From: Tardiphaga sp. P9-11
GTDB taxonomy: Bacteria; Pseudomonadota; Alphaproteobacteria; Rhizobiales; Xanthobacteraceae
Assembly (NCBI RefSeq): GCF_008329525.1
Contig: NZ_NPKQ01000002.1
Span: forward strand, 682,001 to 746,000
Length of the DNA stretch: 64,000 nucleotides
Reading direction: 5' to 3'
Below the pieces are notes generated by a model that ran no database searches, was not told the DNA's origin, and saw nothing but the letters and a program-made list of their open reading frames with translations. Position numbers and translations under genes: made by a program. Of the stretch, positions 18,112 through 26,844 are shown in pieces; position 1 is the stretch's first letter, and the number at the start of each line of letters is the position of its first letter.

Positions 18112-18289
18112 CCGGTCTCAGGCGCGCTGGGGTTTTGGGTCACGCCCGGCCCGAACTATTTGGCACGGTGCTATTAGGTCATTGGCCTAGTGCGAGGCTG
18201 GCGCGTGGAGAACCCACATCTTCTTTTACGGTATTTAGGTAATCATAACGATCGATTTGTGCCGGCTGAGCCGCCAACTGATCACGACC

Positions 18290-18991
18290 TCAGTAGCCCA
18301 GCTTCGGATACCAGTCGGTGCCCCGCCCCTCAGGGGTGACGTCCAAAACCGTCCAGAGCGGCATCAGATCCGGCGCCCCGCGCGGGTCCTGGTCGGGATC
18401 GGCCGTGGACCCATCCATCTCGCCGCTCCAGAAATGGCGAATCGTGCCGCTGCGGCGGGTGAAGACGTTGAAGGCCGCGTCGTCGCCACCGTCCTTGGTC
18501 AGGCCGTGATAGTCACGGCTGAACGCGCCTGAAGTGTCCGAGAACAGCGGCAGGTAATGCCAGCCACGCTGCTTCTTGAAGGCGACCAGCCGCTCGATCG
18601 GCGATCGCGCCACAACGGCCAGTGCAACGCGCTGCGTGATGTCAGGCACCTCGCCATCCCAGGCTGACAGCAGCGACGTGCACATCGGACACGGCTTCTC
18701 GCGCTGTGGCCCATACATGTAGGAGTAGACAGCGAGCGTCTGCTTGTCGCCGAACAAGCCCTCAAAATTCACCGGGCCCTTCTCGCCCATGAAATCATAG
18801 TTCTTCGTCACCTCGCCGCCTTCCGGCAGCGCGCGTCGGAGTTCGGCGACGCGCTCGATCTGACGTCGCAGCTCGATTTCCTCGACGAGCAGCGTATTGC
18901 GCGCCTGGCGGTATTCACGGCTTTCGTTGGGATAGCGAAAGCCGGCTTTTTTCACGAGTTCGATCGCGGGTATCAGGCTGGAACCGGTCAT
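18290..18991 (-). CDS. DUF899 thioredoxin-like family protein
   Basis: 233 residues from ATG 18991 (MTGSSLIPAIELVKKAG). The DUF899 pattern is clear: VYSYMYGPQREKPCPMCTSLLSAWDG with a CPMC motif like a thioredoxin active site, then LPLFSDTSGAFSRDYHG and FNVFTRRSGTIRHFW. Proteins of this family are proposed thiol-disulfide reductases of thioredoxin fold, with no established substrate. AAGGAAGGA lies upstream of the start. It is a single gene, divergent from the DUF6886 gene. Confidence 0.85.
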   Translation of the reverse strand: MTGSSLIPAIELVKKAGFRYPNESREYRQARNTLLVEEIELRRQIERVAELRRALPEGGEVTKNYDFMGEKGPVNFEGLFGDKQTLAVYSYMYGPQREKPCPMCTSLLSAWDGEVPDITQRVALAVVARSPIERLVAFKKQRGWHYLPLFSDTSGAFSRDYHGLTKDGGDDAAFNVFTRRSGTIRHFWSGEMDGSTADPDQDPRGAPDLMPLWTVLDVTPEGRGTDWYPKLGY

Positions 18992-19122
18992 GGCATGATC
19001 CTTCCTTGGTGGGCTCAACGTGCTCCGTCTGCAAGACGTTCCGGAACCGGCCGATCCGACAACAGCGCCGAAATAACCGGGCAGACATTGACGCCCCTCA
19101 CGTCGATGCCCATGAGTGCGCC

Positions 19123-19650
19123 ATGCGTCTGTTTCATTTCAGCGAAGAGAACAATATCGAGGTCTTCATGCCGCGGCCGGCGAAGATCGCTTCGCCTCGT
19201 CTCCATGGGCAGGAGTGGCTCAACGGACCCTTGGTCTGGGCGATCGACGACTGGCATCAGCCGATTTATCTATTCCCGCACGACTGCCCGCGCGTTTTTG
19301 TCTGGCCGACAGAGAGCACGACGCCGGAATATCTCACCGCCTACAAGAAGATGACCTCCTGCCGCATGGTCGCGCATATCGAGCTTAGCTGGCTGGATAA
19401 GCTTTCTCAGACGACGCTCTATCGCTACGAGCTTTCACCCGACGGGTTCGAGGATCTCGGAGATGCAGGTGCGTGGGTATCGCGCGCACCATCCATGCCG
19501 CTCAATATCGAGCGAATCGACAGCATCGAAAAGGCGCTGGCGGCTGCTGACGTCGAGTTGCGCGTGCTGCCTTCTCTGAAGACGCTGGCGCCCCTATGGG
19601 ACACCTCGCTTCACGTCAGCAGCATTCGGCTTCGCAATACGTTGGATTGA
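19123..19650 (+). CDS. DUF6886 family protein
   Basis: 175 residues from ATG 19123 (MRLFHFSEENNIEVFMPRP). Conserved features are WAIDDWHQPIYLFPHDCPRV, LYRYELSPDGFE and a C-terminal SSIRLRN. It resembles DUF6886, which has an ADP-ribosyltransferase-like look (start LFHFSE), but no reaction has been shown that I know of. No signal peptide. The upstream in-frame ATGs near 19006 precede any conserved sequence and are rejected. Confidence 0.75.
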   Translation: MRLFHFSEENNIEVFMPRPAKIASPRLHGQEWLNGPLVWAIDDWHQPIYLFPHDCPRVFVWPTESTTPEYLTAYKKMTSCRMVAHIELSWLDKLSQTTLYRYELSPDGFEDLGDAGAWVSRAPSMPLNIERIDSIEKALAAADVELRVLPSLKTLAPLWDTSLHVSSIRLRNTLD

Positions 19651-19758
19651 CCGATCGAGCCGCTCGCGTTCCGCGAACTAGGTACGCTATCCACTTTCGC
19701 AGGCCAAAAACGCCGCCCTTCATTGGAAGCCGCTAACGACATGTCCCTCACGATGCCG

Positions 19759-19798
19759 TTGACATCGAAACTAATCGCGGATAAATAATATCCACGAT
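19759..19798 (+). promoter_or_regulatory. Promoter with overlapping Rrf2-type operator
   Basis: TTGACA (19759-19764), 17-base spacer, TAAATA (19782-19787). Overlapping the -10 is ATCGCGGATA (19774-19783), AATAA, TATCCACGAT (19789-19798), nine of ten bases paired. It lies 19 bp before the Rrf2 gene, so autoregulation is likely. Confidence 0.72.
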
Positions 19799-19817
19799 AG
19801 AGGGCAAGGACGAAGCG

Positions 19818-20321
19818 ATGAAGATGAGCGACGGAGTCGAGCAGGCGATCCACAGCGTGGCGATGCTCGCAGGCCTGCAATCGAACGGCGTGTTGTCCGC
19901 CGGCGCCCTCGCCGAATTCCATGGCGTGTCCACCAGCTATCTCCTGAAACACCTGCAGGCGCTTTCGGGTGCCGGCCTGCTCATCGCACAGCCTGGCCCG
20001 ACCGGCGGCTATCGCCTTGCCCGAACGCCAGACCAGATCACCCTGCTTGATGTCGTCCTTGCCGTTGAGGGCAATGCGCCGGCCTTCCGCTGCAGTGAAA
20101 TCCGCCAGCGCGGCCCCAATCCCCTGCCCGGCAAACCGACGGCGCCCTGCGGCATCAATGCCGCGATGCTGCGCGCTGAACGCGTCTATCGCGACGAACT
20201 GGCCAAAGTGAGCATCGCCGACGTACTCGGTGATCTCCGTACCACGGACACCGACGGTGCCATCGCGGCGCGCGGCTGCGCCTTCCTCGAACTCAACGAA
20301 CGACGTCGCAACATCAGTTGA
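19818..20321 (+). CDS. Rrf2-family transcriptional regulator
   Basis: 167 residues. The N-terminal winged helix (LSAGALAEFHGVSTSYLLKH, then GPTGGYRLAR) is Rrf2 type. The sensor region has only two Cys in this stretch, Cys92 and Cys111, where IscR/NsrR-type members have three, so Fe-S binding is uncertain and a thiol switch is possible. The C-terminus carries one more Cys (RGCAF). It is followed 42 bp later by an AhpD-like gene and is probably its regulator through the operator at 19774. Confidence 0.87.
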   Translation: MKMSDGVEQAIHSVAMLAGLQSNGVLSAGALAEFHGVSTSYLLKHLQALSGAGLLIAQPGPTGGYRLARTPDQITLLDVVLAVEGNAPAFRCSEIRQRGPNPLPGKPTAPCGINAAMLRAERVYRDELAKVSIADVLGDLRTTDTDGAIAARGCAFLELNERRRNIS

Positions 20322-20363
20322 ATTTCAGACCGCAATCCCAACCACCACACAAGGAGAATGACC

Positions 20364-20828
20364 ATGCAAGCCCGTCTCAACATCGCCAAGGCCGCCCCTG
20401 ACGCCTACAAGGCCGTCGCCGCGCTCGATCAATATGTCGTCAAGGAAAGCGGCCTCGAGCCTGCGATCGTCCACCTCATCAAGCTCCGCTCGTCGATCAT
20501 CAATGGCTGCGCTTTCTGCGTCGACATGCATGTGAAGGAATCCCGTCACGACGGTCTCAGCGAGCAGTGGATCAACATGATGTCGGTCTGGCACGAATCC
20601 ACGGTCTACACGCCGCGCGAGCGCGCGCTCCTCGGCTGGGTCGATGCTGTCACACTGATCGCGCAGACTCGCGCGCCCGATGCCGATTATGAAGCGCTGC
20701 GCGCGCATTTCTCGGAAGAGGAATGCCTCAAGATCACAGTGGCAATTGGCGCCATCAATGTCTGGAACCGTCTTGCCGTCGGCTTCCGCGTTCCGCATCC
20801 GATCGAGAAGCCGAAGGCTGCTGCCTGA
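20364..20828 (+). CDS. AhpD-like carboxymuconolactone decarboxylase-family protein
   Basis: 154 residues. The AhpD-type active site is visible: Cys49-x-x-Cys52 in NGCAFCVDMH, with His56. AhpD-fold proteins reduce or relay electrons to peroxidases. AAGGAG at 20351-20356 is only 1 base from the first ATG (20358) but 7 bases from the second, so the start is ATG 20364 (MQARLNIAKA). Its position behind an Rrf2 regulator suggests a redox or nitrosative stress role. It is distinct from pcaC at 48068, which lacks the CxxC. Confidence 0.87.
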   Translation: MQARLNIAKAAPDAYKAVAALDQYVVKESGLEPAIVHLIKLRSSIINGCAFCVDMHVKESRHDGLSEQWINMMSVWHESTVYTPRERALLGWVDAVTLIAQTRAPDADYEALRAHFSEEECLKITVAIGAINVWNRLAVGFRVPHPIEKPKAAA

Positions 20829-20861
20829 ACACCGACTTCAGCAGATAATCGACAAGCAAAG

Positions 20862-20890
20862 GGCCGGGTTGAAACATCAACCCGGCCTTT
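20862..20890 (+). terminator. Rho-independent terminator of the Rrf2/AhpD-like operon
   Basis: GGCCGGGTTGA (20862-20872), loop AACA, TCAACCCGGCC (20877-20887), then TTTCTT. An 11-bp perfect stem 33 bp after the operon. Confidence 0.88.
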
Positions 20891-20939
20891 CTTGGCGTCT
20901 GCTTTGCCCGACCGATGTGTCAGGCAATATGGCTAGTGG

Positions 20940-21914
20940 TCAGAAAAGCTTCGCGCCAGACGCATCGACGACGCGTCCCCAGCGGGCGTAATCGTCCTTG
21001 ATCGTCTTGGCAAAGGCCTGAGGCGTCGAGGTTGTGATGCTGAGGCCCTGCTTTTCCAGGCGATCGCGAACATCCGGCAGCGCGCCTATGCGCACCACTT
21101 CGGCGTTCAGGCGATCAACAATGGCATCGGGCGTCCCTGCAGGCACGACGAGGCCGAACCAGGAGTCGACGACAAAGTCAGCCACGCCTGCTTCCGCCGG
21201 CGTCGGCACATCGGGAAGCTGCGACGAGCGCTCGCGGCTGGTGATCACGAGACCCTTGACCTTACCATCGCGGATCTGCGGCGCCAGCACCGTCAGCGTG
21301 TCGAAAGACAGGTTCACCTGATTTCCGAGCAATGCGTTGACGGCTGGCGCGCTGCCCTTGAACGGCACGTGGAGCAGATCCGTCTCGGTCAGGCTCTTGA
21401 ACAGTTCGCCGCTCAAATGGCAGAGCGTGCCGGGTCCGCACGACGAGTAGGTGAATTTCCCCGGCTCGCGCTTCGCAGCCGCAACCAGCTCCTTGACGCT
21501 GGAGACCGGCGTATCCGGGCTGGCCGCGAGCACATAGGGCACCGACGTCAGCAACGAGACCGGCGTAAAGCTTTTGAAGGGATCGAAGGCGATGGTCTTG
21601 TTGATATGCGGCAGAATGGTGAGCTGCCCCGCGGGCGCGAGCGACAGCGTGTAGCCATCCGGATCGGCCTTGGCGACAGCGTCGGCAGCAATAGCCGTAC
21701 CGGCACCAGCCTTGTTCTCGACCACAATGGTCTGCTTCAGCGCCTCGCCGAGCTTGTCAGCATAGACCCGCGCCGTGATGTCCGCAGCGCCGCCCGGCGG
21801 GAACGGAACGATCAGCTTGATCGTCCGGCTCGGCCAGCTGTCAGCGAACGCCCCCGTCGCGCCGGAAACCAGCAGCACTGCCGCGAAAGCACCTGAGAGG
21901 AAGCGAGAAGACAT
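20940..21914 (-). CDS. Bug-type periplasmic substrate-binding protein
   Basis: 324 residues from ATG 21914. The signal peptide is MSSRFLSGAFAAVLLVSGATGAFA, followed by the Bug family start WPSRTIKLIVPFPPGGAADI and KTIVVENKAGAGTAIAADAV. These proteins bind carboxylates or amides for tripartite tricarboxylate transport. No TctA/TctB membrane genes are in the window, so it is an orphan binding protein, as is common in these bacteria. The longer frame upstream has no extra signal. Ligand unknown. Confidence 0.9.
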   Translation of the reverse strand: MSSRFLSGAFAAVLLVSGATGAFADSWPSRTIKLIVPFPPGGAADITARVYADKLGEALKQTIVVENKAGAGTAIAADAVAKADPDGYTLSLAPAGQLTILPHINKTIAFDPFKSFTPVSLLTSVPYVLAASPDTPVSSVKELVAAAKREPGKFTYSSCGPGTLCHLSGELFKSLTETDLLHVPFKGSAPAVNALLGNQVNLSFDTLTVLAPQIRDGKVKGLVITSRERSSQLPDVPTPAEAGVADFVVDSWFGLVVPAGTPDAIVDRLNAEVVRIGALPDVRDRLEKQGLSITTSTPQAFAKTIKDDYARWGRVVDASGAKLF

Positions 21915-22208
21915 GACGGACCGCACGGTCGTATTCCTTATGATCGATGATGAGAGTGTTTTGCCCGTGGCTCCCGCGACATTTCGACGAGATTTCGCAA
22001 TCATTTCAGCGATGTGGGACCACGTTTGTTGTCATTAAAAATGTCATCGAGACGGGCTTCCGACAAGGAAACGCCTTTGCAAATAAGATCTGGACGATGG
22101 TGGATTGCTATCGTCGGATGGGCGGATGCGAGAAATTGCTTCTTTTGACGGAACTATTTGGCAGCGGAACCTTATGTTCTGATCGAACCGTCGGAGTCGG
22201 AGAGCGTC

Positions 22209-23096
22209 ATGACCGGGCTGAACCAGTCGACCGAGAAGAGCCGCTACCTCAGCGCCCCGAAACGCCCTGACTTCACGCTGGATCAGGACTGGGGTTCCTA
22301 CTCCGCCGCCGAGCATGATCGCTGGGACCGCCTGTTCGCCCGCGCGCAGACCGTCCTTAAGGGACGGGCTTGCGACGAATTTCTCGCCGCGCTGAATACA
22401 TTGCAACTATCAGAGTCGGGCATTCCCAATCTGGAGAAACTGAGTGCCCGTCTGATGCCGCTGACCGGTTGGCAGGTGGTGCCGGTTGCCGAACTGGTGC
22501 CCGATGAGATTTTCTTCGATCATCTCGCCAACCGACGCTTTCCGGCTGGCGCCTTCATCCGCCCCGAGCATGAAATGGATTACCTGCAGGAACCCGACAT
22601 CTTCCACGACGTCTTCGGCCATGTTCCGCTATTGGCGAACCCGGTCTATGCCGATTTCATGCAGGCTTATGGCAAAGGCGGCCAGCGCGCGATGGCGCTC
22701 GGCCAGTTGAAGAACCTGGCACGATTGTACTGGTACACGGTGGAGTTCGGACTGATGAAGAGCGCGGACGGGTTGCGCATCTTCGGCGCCGGCATTCTGT
22801 CGTCAGCAACAGAGTCGGTCTTCGCGCTGGAAGAAGCCTCGCCGAACCGGGTCGCATTCGACCTCGAACGCGTGATGCGGACGAACTACATCATCGACGA
22901 TTTCCAGCAGAGCTATTTCGTCATCGAGAGCTTCGAGAAGCTGCTGCAGGACAGCTATCAGGATTTCGGCGTGCTCTATGGCCGCTTGGCCAACGCACAT
23001 GACATCGCGGCCGATGAGGTGATCCCTGAGGATTACGTCATCTGCCGCGGGACGCTGGACTATTTCAAGCGCAAGCGCGCGTCAGCCATTCATTGA
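22209..23096 (+). CDS. phhA: Phenylalanine-4-hydroxylase
   Basis: 295 residues, full length for bacterial enzymes. The non-haem iron ligands are His133 and His138 (DIFHDVFGHVP) and Glu179 (YWYTVEFGLM). It converts phenylalanine to tyrosine with tetrahydropterin and O2 in the cytoplasm. The start is ATG 22209 (MTGLNQSTEK). Its 3' end overlaps the convergent AraC-type gene by 15 bp. The pterin-recycling gene phhB is not in the window. Confidence 0.96.
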   Translation: MTGLNQSTEKSRYLSAPKRPDFTLDQDWGSYSAAEHDRWDRLFARAQTVLKGRACDEFLAALNTLQLSESGIPNLEKLSARLMPLTGWQVVPVAELVPDEIFFDHLANRRFPAGAFIRPEHEMDYLQEPDIFHDVFGHVPLLANPVYADFMQAYGKGGQRAMALGQLKNLARLYWYTVEFGLMKSADGLRIFGAGILSSATESVFALEEASPNRVAFDLERVMRTNYIIDDFQQSYFVIESFEKLLQDSYQDFGVLYGRLANAHDIAADEVIPEDYVICRGTLDYFKRKRASAIH

Positions 23097-23531
23097 CTGG
23101 ATGCGGAACTTGGCCGGCGACGCGCCGAAGCGGCGACGGAAGCTGCGGTGGAAATAAGAGAGCTCGTTGAAACCGCAGGCGGCCGCAACTTCGCTAATCT
23201 TGAGGCTGCACTGGCGATCGCTGATCAGCATGCTGCGGGCCTTTTCAAGCCGGAGCTCCATAATGCGATCGGTGATGCTGAGGCCCGAGCCCTGCAGCAG
23301 GTCCTGAACGTAGCGGACCGACAGGCCGAGTTTCTCGGCGACCACCCGGGTCGAGAACTGCTGATCGGCAAAGCTCTCATTGATCTGGCTGATCACGCTG
23401 GCGATCCGCGCACCGCGCAGGCCACCGACCTCGGTGAGGTTCACGGGATCCGGCTTGTCGACGCTGTGCGCCTTGGCACGGTCGGATCCGAAGTCGGAGT
23501 GGCTGCTGAATGCGAGATTTGTGTTTTCCAT
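23082..23531 (-). CDS. Short AraC-family regulator, convergent with phhA
   Basis: 149 residues from ATG 23531 (MENTNLAFSS). It is essentially only the AraC DNA-binding domain with a short N-terminal extension: VVAEKLGLSVRYVQDLLQGS, then CSLKISEVAAACGFNELSYFHRSFRR as second HTH and FGASPAKFR. Full AraC proteins have a sensor domain, absent here. The upstream ATG 23555 (MKWAVIGN) is less likely because GGGA sits just before 23531. It may regulate phhA or the outer membrane gene beyond; this is inference from position. Confidence 0.85.
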   Translation of the reverse strand: MENTNLAFSSHSDFGSDRAKAHSVDKPDPVNLTEVGGLRGARIASVISQINESFADQQFSTRVVAEKLGLSVRYVQDLLQGSGLSITDRIMELRLEKARSMLISDRQCSLKISEVAAACGFNELSYFHRSFRRRFGASPAKFRIQSMNG

Positions 23532-23652
23532 GTTCCCAATCACCGCCCATTTCAATGTGTGCGGTGATAGGTCGTCGGGACCCCTGACTTTGGTTCAACG
23601 CCGGCGACGATAATTTGCATCGCTCGAAACCATAGCGGCGCACTGCGCCCCG

Positions 23653-23689
23653 ACGGTGACCCGTCAGTCGTTGGCCGGCGGGTCATCGT
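23653..23689. promoter_or_regulatory. Imperfect palindrome in the araC-Omp intergenic space
   Basis: ACGGTGACCCG (23653-23663) pairs with CGGGTCATCGT (23679-23689), ten of eleven bases. The 369-bp gap 23532-23900 otherwise holds no gene. Its right end (23800-23900) should carry the promoter of the outer membrane gene, but I see no strong box. Confidence 0.4.
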
Positions 23690-23900
23690 ATGGTCCCACG
23701 ATCGCGCGCCCCCTAGTACTTTCAGGTGAGACCGAGCGGCGACAGCCGCTCACAATGCGACGCCAGGTGCGCAATCCAGCACGAGTCACGCGCTTACGAC
23801 CACGACGAGAGCGGTATTTTTATACATGGTCGCTGCTGAAATGACGCGCGAAGCAGCTCCTATTCCTGGAGGGCCGCCAACGCACCTGCAAGGAAACGAC

Positions 23901-25277
23901 ATGAAACAGCTTCTCCTCGGCACCATCGGCATCCTCAGCCTCGGCAACGCCGCCATCGCCGCAGACGTGCCGGCCCGCGCCTATACCAAGGCCCCCGCCA
24001 TTGATCCCACCTATAACTGGACCGGCTTTTACGCCGGCGTTCATGCTGGCTACGGCCTCGGCGGGACCGAATGGCAGATCCTGAATATCCGAACCGATGG
24101 CGCACTGGGCGGCGTTCAGGCCGGCTATAATCAACAGATCGGCAACCTGCTGCTCGGCATCGAGGCCGACATCAGCTTCAGCGGCATCAAAGGCAATCGC
24201 ACGCTGAACGTTCTGAATCAGGCCACACTGTCCCAGACGTCGCAGATCAACTGGCTGTCAACCGTGACCGGACGCATTGGCTTTGCGAATGGCCGCTGGC
24301 TCACTTACGCCAAGGGCGGATTTGCCTGGGCTAATGAAGATCACAGCTACGACGTTCAGGTTTCGGTGCCGGGGCCCGACAGGATCACGTTGTCCGGCAG
24401 CGAGACGCGGCGGGGATGGGTCGTTGGCGCCGGCATGGAATATGCGCTCGCGAACAACTGGTCGCTTCGCGGCGAGTATAATTTCATCAACTTCCCTGAC
24501 CACGATTTCGATCTTAGCGGTACGCAGTCCTCCACCGGGTCGATCTCCACCACGGCATTCACCAAGCAGACGGTGCACCTCGTCAAGCTCGGCGCGAACT
24601 ATCAGTTCGGCGCTCCCGATGCCGCCAAGCCGATCCCGCCACTGCAATACGCGCAGACGGGATTCAACTGGACCGGCTTCTATCTCGGCGCACAGGCAGG
24701 CTACGGATCGGGACAGGGCAACTGGCGTGACTACACACCAGTTGGCAAGTTCTCGATGACCGGGGGCTTTGGCGGTGGCCAGATCGGCGCCAATGTTCAG
24801 CTCGGCGTGATCGTCATGGGCGTCGAAGGCGAACTGGTCGGCGGCGATGTCGGCGGGGGCACCCGCATCAATGCCGGCGGCAATCTCGACATAAGCTCGC
24901 GCACCGACTGGCTGGCGATGGCTACAGCGCGCATCGGCATCGTGACCAACGAGCGCTGGCTGACCTATCTCAAGGGGGGTGTCGCCGTCGCCGGGGATCA
25001 TCATGCCATATCGGTGGTGTCAGGCCCGATGTACGTAAACCTCGATGGATCCCGTATCCATACCGGCTATGTGATCGGTGCCGGCGTGGAATATGCCTTC
25101 GCACCAAACTGGTCCGTCAAGGCAGAGTATAACTACATCGGCTTTGGCCATGACAAAGCGAGTCTCGAAGGCGTGATCAATGCCCCTCCGATGGTCGGCT
25201 CCTACTATTTCAATGCCGATATTGCGCAGACCATGCAGCTCGGAAAGATCGGCGTGAACTATCACTTTGCGCCGTAA
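23901..25277 (+). CDS. Outer membrane protein with two fused Omp25/31-type barrels
   Basis: 458 residues from ATG 23901, with AAGGAA upstream; signal peptide MKQLLLGTIGILSLGNAAIA. Two consecutive copies of an Omp25/31-like eight-strand barrel follow, starting at NWTGFYAGVHAGYG (about residue 39) and NWTGFYLGAQAGYG (about residue 255). Each ends in the aromatic terminal-strand pattern (KLGANYQFG and KIGVNYHFAP). Single-barrel Omp25/31 proteins are about 210-280 residues, so this is an internal duplication. It is predicted to sit in the outer membrane. Confidence 0.87.
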   Translation: MKQLLLGTIGILSLGNAAIAADVPARAYTKAPAIDPTYNWTGFYAGVHAGYGLGGTEWQILNIRTDGALGGVQAGYNQQIGNLLLGIEADISFSGIKGNRTLNVLNQATLSQTSQINWLSTVTGRIGFANGRWLTYAKGGFAWANEDHSYDVQVSVPGPDRITLSGSETRRGWVVGAGMEYALANNWSLRGEYNFINFPDHDFDLSGTQSSTGSISTTAFTKQTVHLVKLGANYQFGAPDAAKPIPPLQYAQTGFNWTGFYLGAQAGYGSGQGNWRDYTPVGKFSMTGGFGGGQIGANVQLGVIVMGVEGELVGGDVGGGTRINAGGNLDISSRTDWLAMATARIGIVTNERWLTYLKGGVAVAGDHHAISVVSGPMYVNLDGSRIHTGYVIGAGVEYAFAPNWSVKAEYNYIGFGHDKASLEGVINAPPMVGSYYFNADIAQTMQLGKIGVNYHFAP

Positions 25278-25290
25278 CTGCAACAGCAGG

Positions 25291-25319
25291 CCACCATCGC
25301 GCCATTGCGCGCATGGTGG
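25291..25319. terminator. Hairpin between convergent genes
   Basis: CCACCAT (25291-25297) pairs with ATGGTGG (25313-25319), with extra GCGC pairing inside. It lies between the outer membrane gene and the convergent GT39 gene. No T run, so a weak candidate. Confidence 0.4.
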
Positions 25320-25328
25320 TCGCGCCTC

Positions 25329-26837
25329 CTAGCGCGGTAACATCTCCGGTGGCGGCGACCGGTCCAGCACGTCACCTTTGGCGCCTTCCAGCAGGTTCAA
25401 CTCCACATTCTCCACGACCAGCGGGCCGCGTTTGCGCTTGAGGTCAGCCACTTTCTCGATGTTGGCAAAGGCCGCCCGCCATTCCGGATTGGCTGCGGCA
25501 TTTTGTTCCCCCACCAGCAAAAGCTTGCCGGACAGCTGCTCTGCATTCGGCTCTGGCATGTTCACCCAGCGAATGCGTTGGGTGCGCTGGAAGACACAGG
25601 TCCCTTTCGGCAGATAGAAAGTGAGCCAGCCCGTGGTGCCGTAATCAGGCGCCACCACGCATGTAGCCCCCACACGGGCGCGGACGGCCTCGATCTCGGC
25701 TGCCAATTCGACGAAGCCGACACCGATGCTGCGCACCGTAGCATCGCGCTTGTAGCCGGACAGCAGGCCGGTATTGGCCTGCACGACCAGCGCTGTGAAC
25801 ATGACGATGCCGGTCGGCCCCGCCCAGCGCAGGCAGAAATCCACGGTGCGCTGCTCGCGCGGTTTCCATTGCACGATGGTTGCAGCGACGGCAGCAATGA
25901 TGGCCAGCGTCGGATAGACCGGCGCGAACCAGTTGGCCTCGACGCGGGCATGCAACGCGTGCCAGCCGAAATACAGCACGATGATCCAGAACATCGCATT
26001 GAGCAGTACCCGCGCCGGCCACGCTCCGGGCCTGCGGACGGCCAAGGCGTAAAGTCCCATCACGCCGAGAATGAACACCAGAGGCGTCGCAAAAGCGAAT
26101 TGCGTCGGGATCAACTCGCCAATGAAAGCCGGATTGAAGTGATCGATCCGGGCGCGCCCGAGTTGCTTGATGAAAGATACCCAGCCATGTTCGGCATTCC
26201 AGAACAACACCGGCGAGAACACCGCCAGCGCTGTGAGGCCCCCGAGGTAAGGCCATGGCGAGACCAACCAGCGCCGCATCTTCGGCACGACAATCAGCCA
26301 AATCAGGATCGCCGGTCCGAAAAACAACGCTGTGTATTTCGATAACAGCGCCGCTCCGACGGCGACGCCCACAGCGAGCCACCACGCGCCCTGCCCTGTG
26401 GCCAGTACCTGGGCGAGCGCCAGCAACACGAAGCTCGAGGCGACCAGTACCGGCGCGTCCGGCGTGACGATCATCAGTCCGACAGACGTGATCATGGTCG
26501 CGTTGAGCAGGATTACCGCCGTCGACGCGAGCCGCTGGCCACCGAACAACAGTTCGGCCGTGCGATACACCGCCCAACTCATCGGCAGAGCCAGTAGGAC
26601 AGAGAATACGCGCACACCGAATTCGGTGTCACCGGCGATCATGGTGCCGAGCCGGATCACCACGGCGACCATCGGCGGGTGGTCGTAGTAACCGCCGGCC
26701 AGATGTTTCGACCACATCCAGTAATAGGCTTCGTCGAAGGTCAGTGGCGTCCATGCGGCCGCCACGAGCCGCAGCAGCACCAGACCGACGACCACGGCCG
26801 CGGTGCCGCGAACCAGCCGCAGTTCCTGCGCATTCAT
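25329..26837 (-). CDS. GT39/ArnT-like polytopic glycosyltransferase
   Basis: 502 residues with about 10-12 hydrophobic segments. The GT39/ArnT-type donor motif is in the first periplasmic loop: WTPLTFDEAYYWMWSKHLAG with Asp-Glu, followed by GYYDHPPMVA. Such enzymes transfer a sugar from a polyprenyl-phosphate carrier to lipid A or another acceptor at the periplasmic face. It is 7 bp downstream of the GT2-GtrA gene on the same strand: the upstream enzyme would make the lipid-linked sugar and this one would transfer it. Acceptor unknown. Confidence 0.88.
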   Translation of the reverse strand: MNAQELRLVRGTAAVVVGLVLLRLVAAAWTPLTFDEAYYWMWSKHLAGGYYDHPPMVAVVIRLGTMIAGDTEFGVRVFSVLLALPMSWAVYRTAELLFGGQRLASTAVILLNATMITSVGLMIVTPDAPVLVASSFVLLALAQVLATGQGAWWLAVGVAVGAALLSKYTALFFGPAILIWLIVVPKMRRWLVSPWPYLGGLTALAVFSPVLFWNAEHGWVSFIKQLGRARIDHFNPAFIGELIPTQFAFATPLVFILGVMGLYALAVRRPGAWPARVLLNAMFWIIVLYFGWHALHARVEANWFAPVYPTLAIIAAVAATIVQWKPREQRTVDFCLRWAGPTGIVMFTALVVQANTGLLSGYKRDATVRSIGVGFVELAAEIEAVRARVGATCVVAPDYGTTGWLTFYLPKGTCVFQRTQRIRWVNMPEPNAEQLSGKLLLVGEQNAAANPEWRAAFANIEKVADLKRKRGPLVVENVELNLLEGAKGDVLDRSPPPEMLPR

Positions 26838-26844
26838 CCAGCGG

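Noticed and set aside
17990-18190. 66-codon frame in the gap upstream of the DUF899 gene
   Set aside because: Spans the terminator and the 11-bp hairpin, has no ribosome site and a non-conserved-looking composition; more likely part of a non-coding segment.
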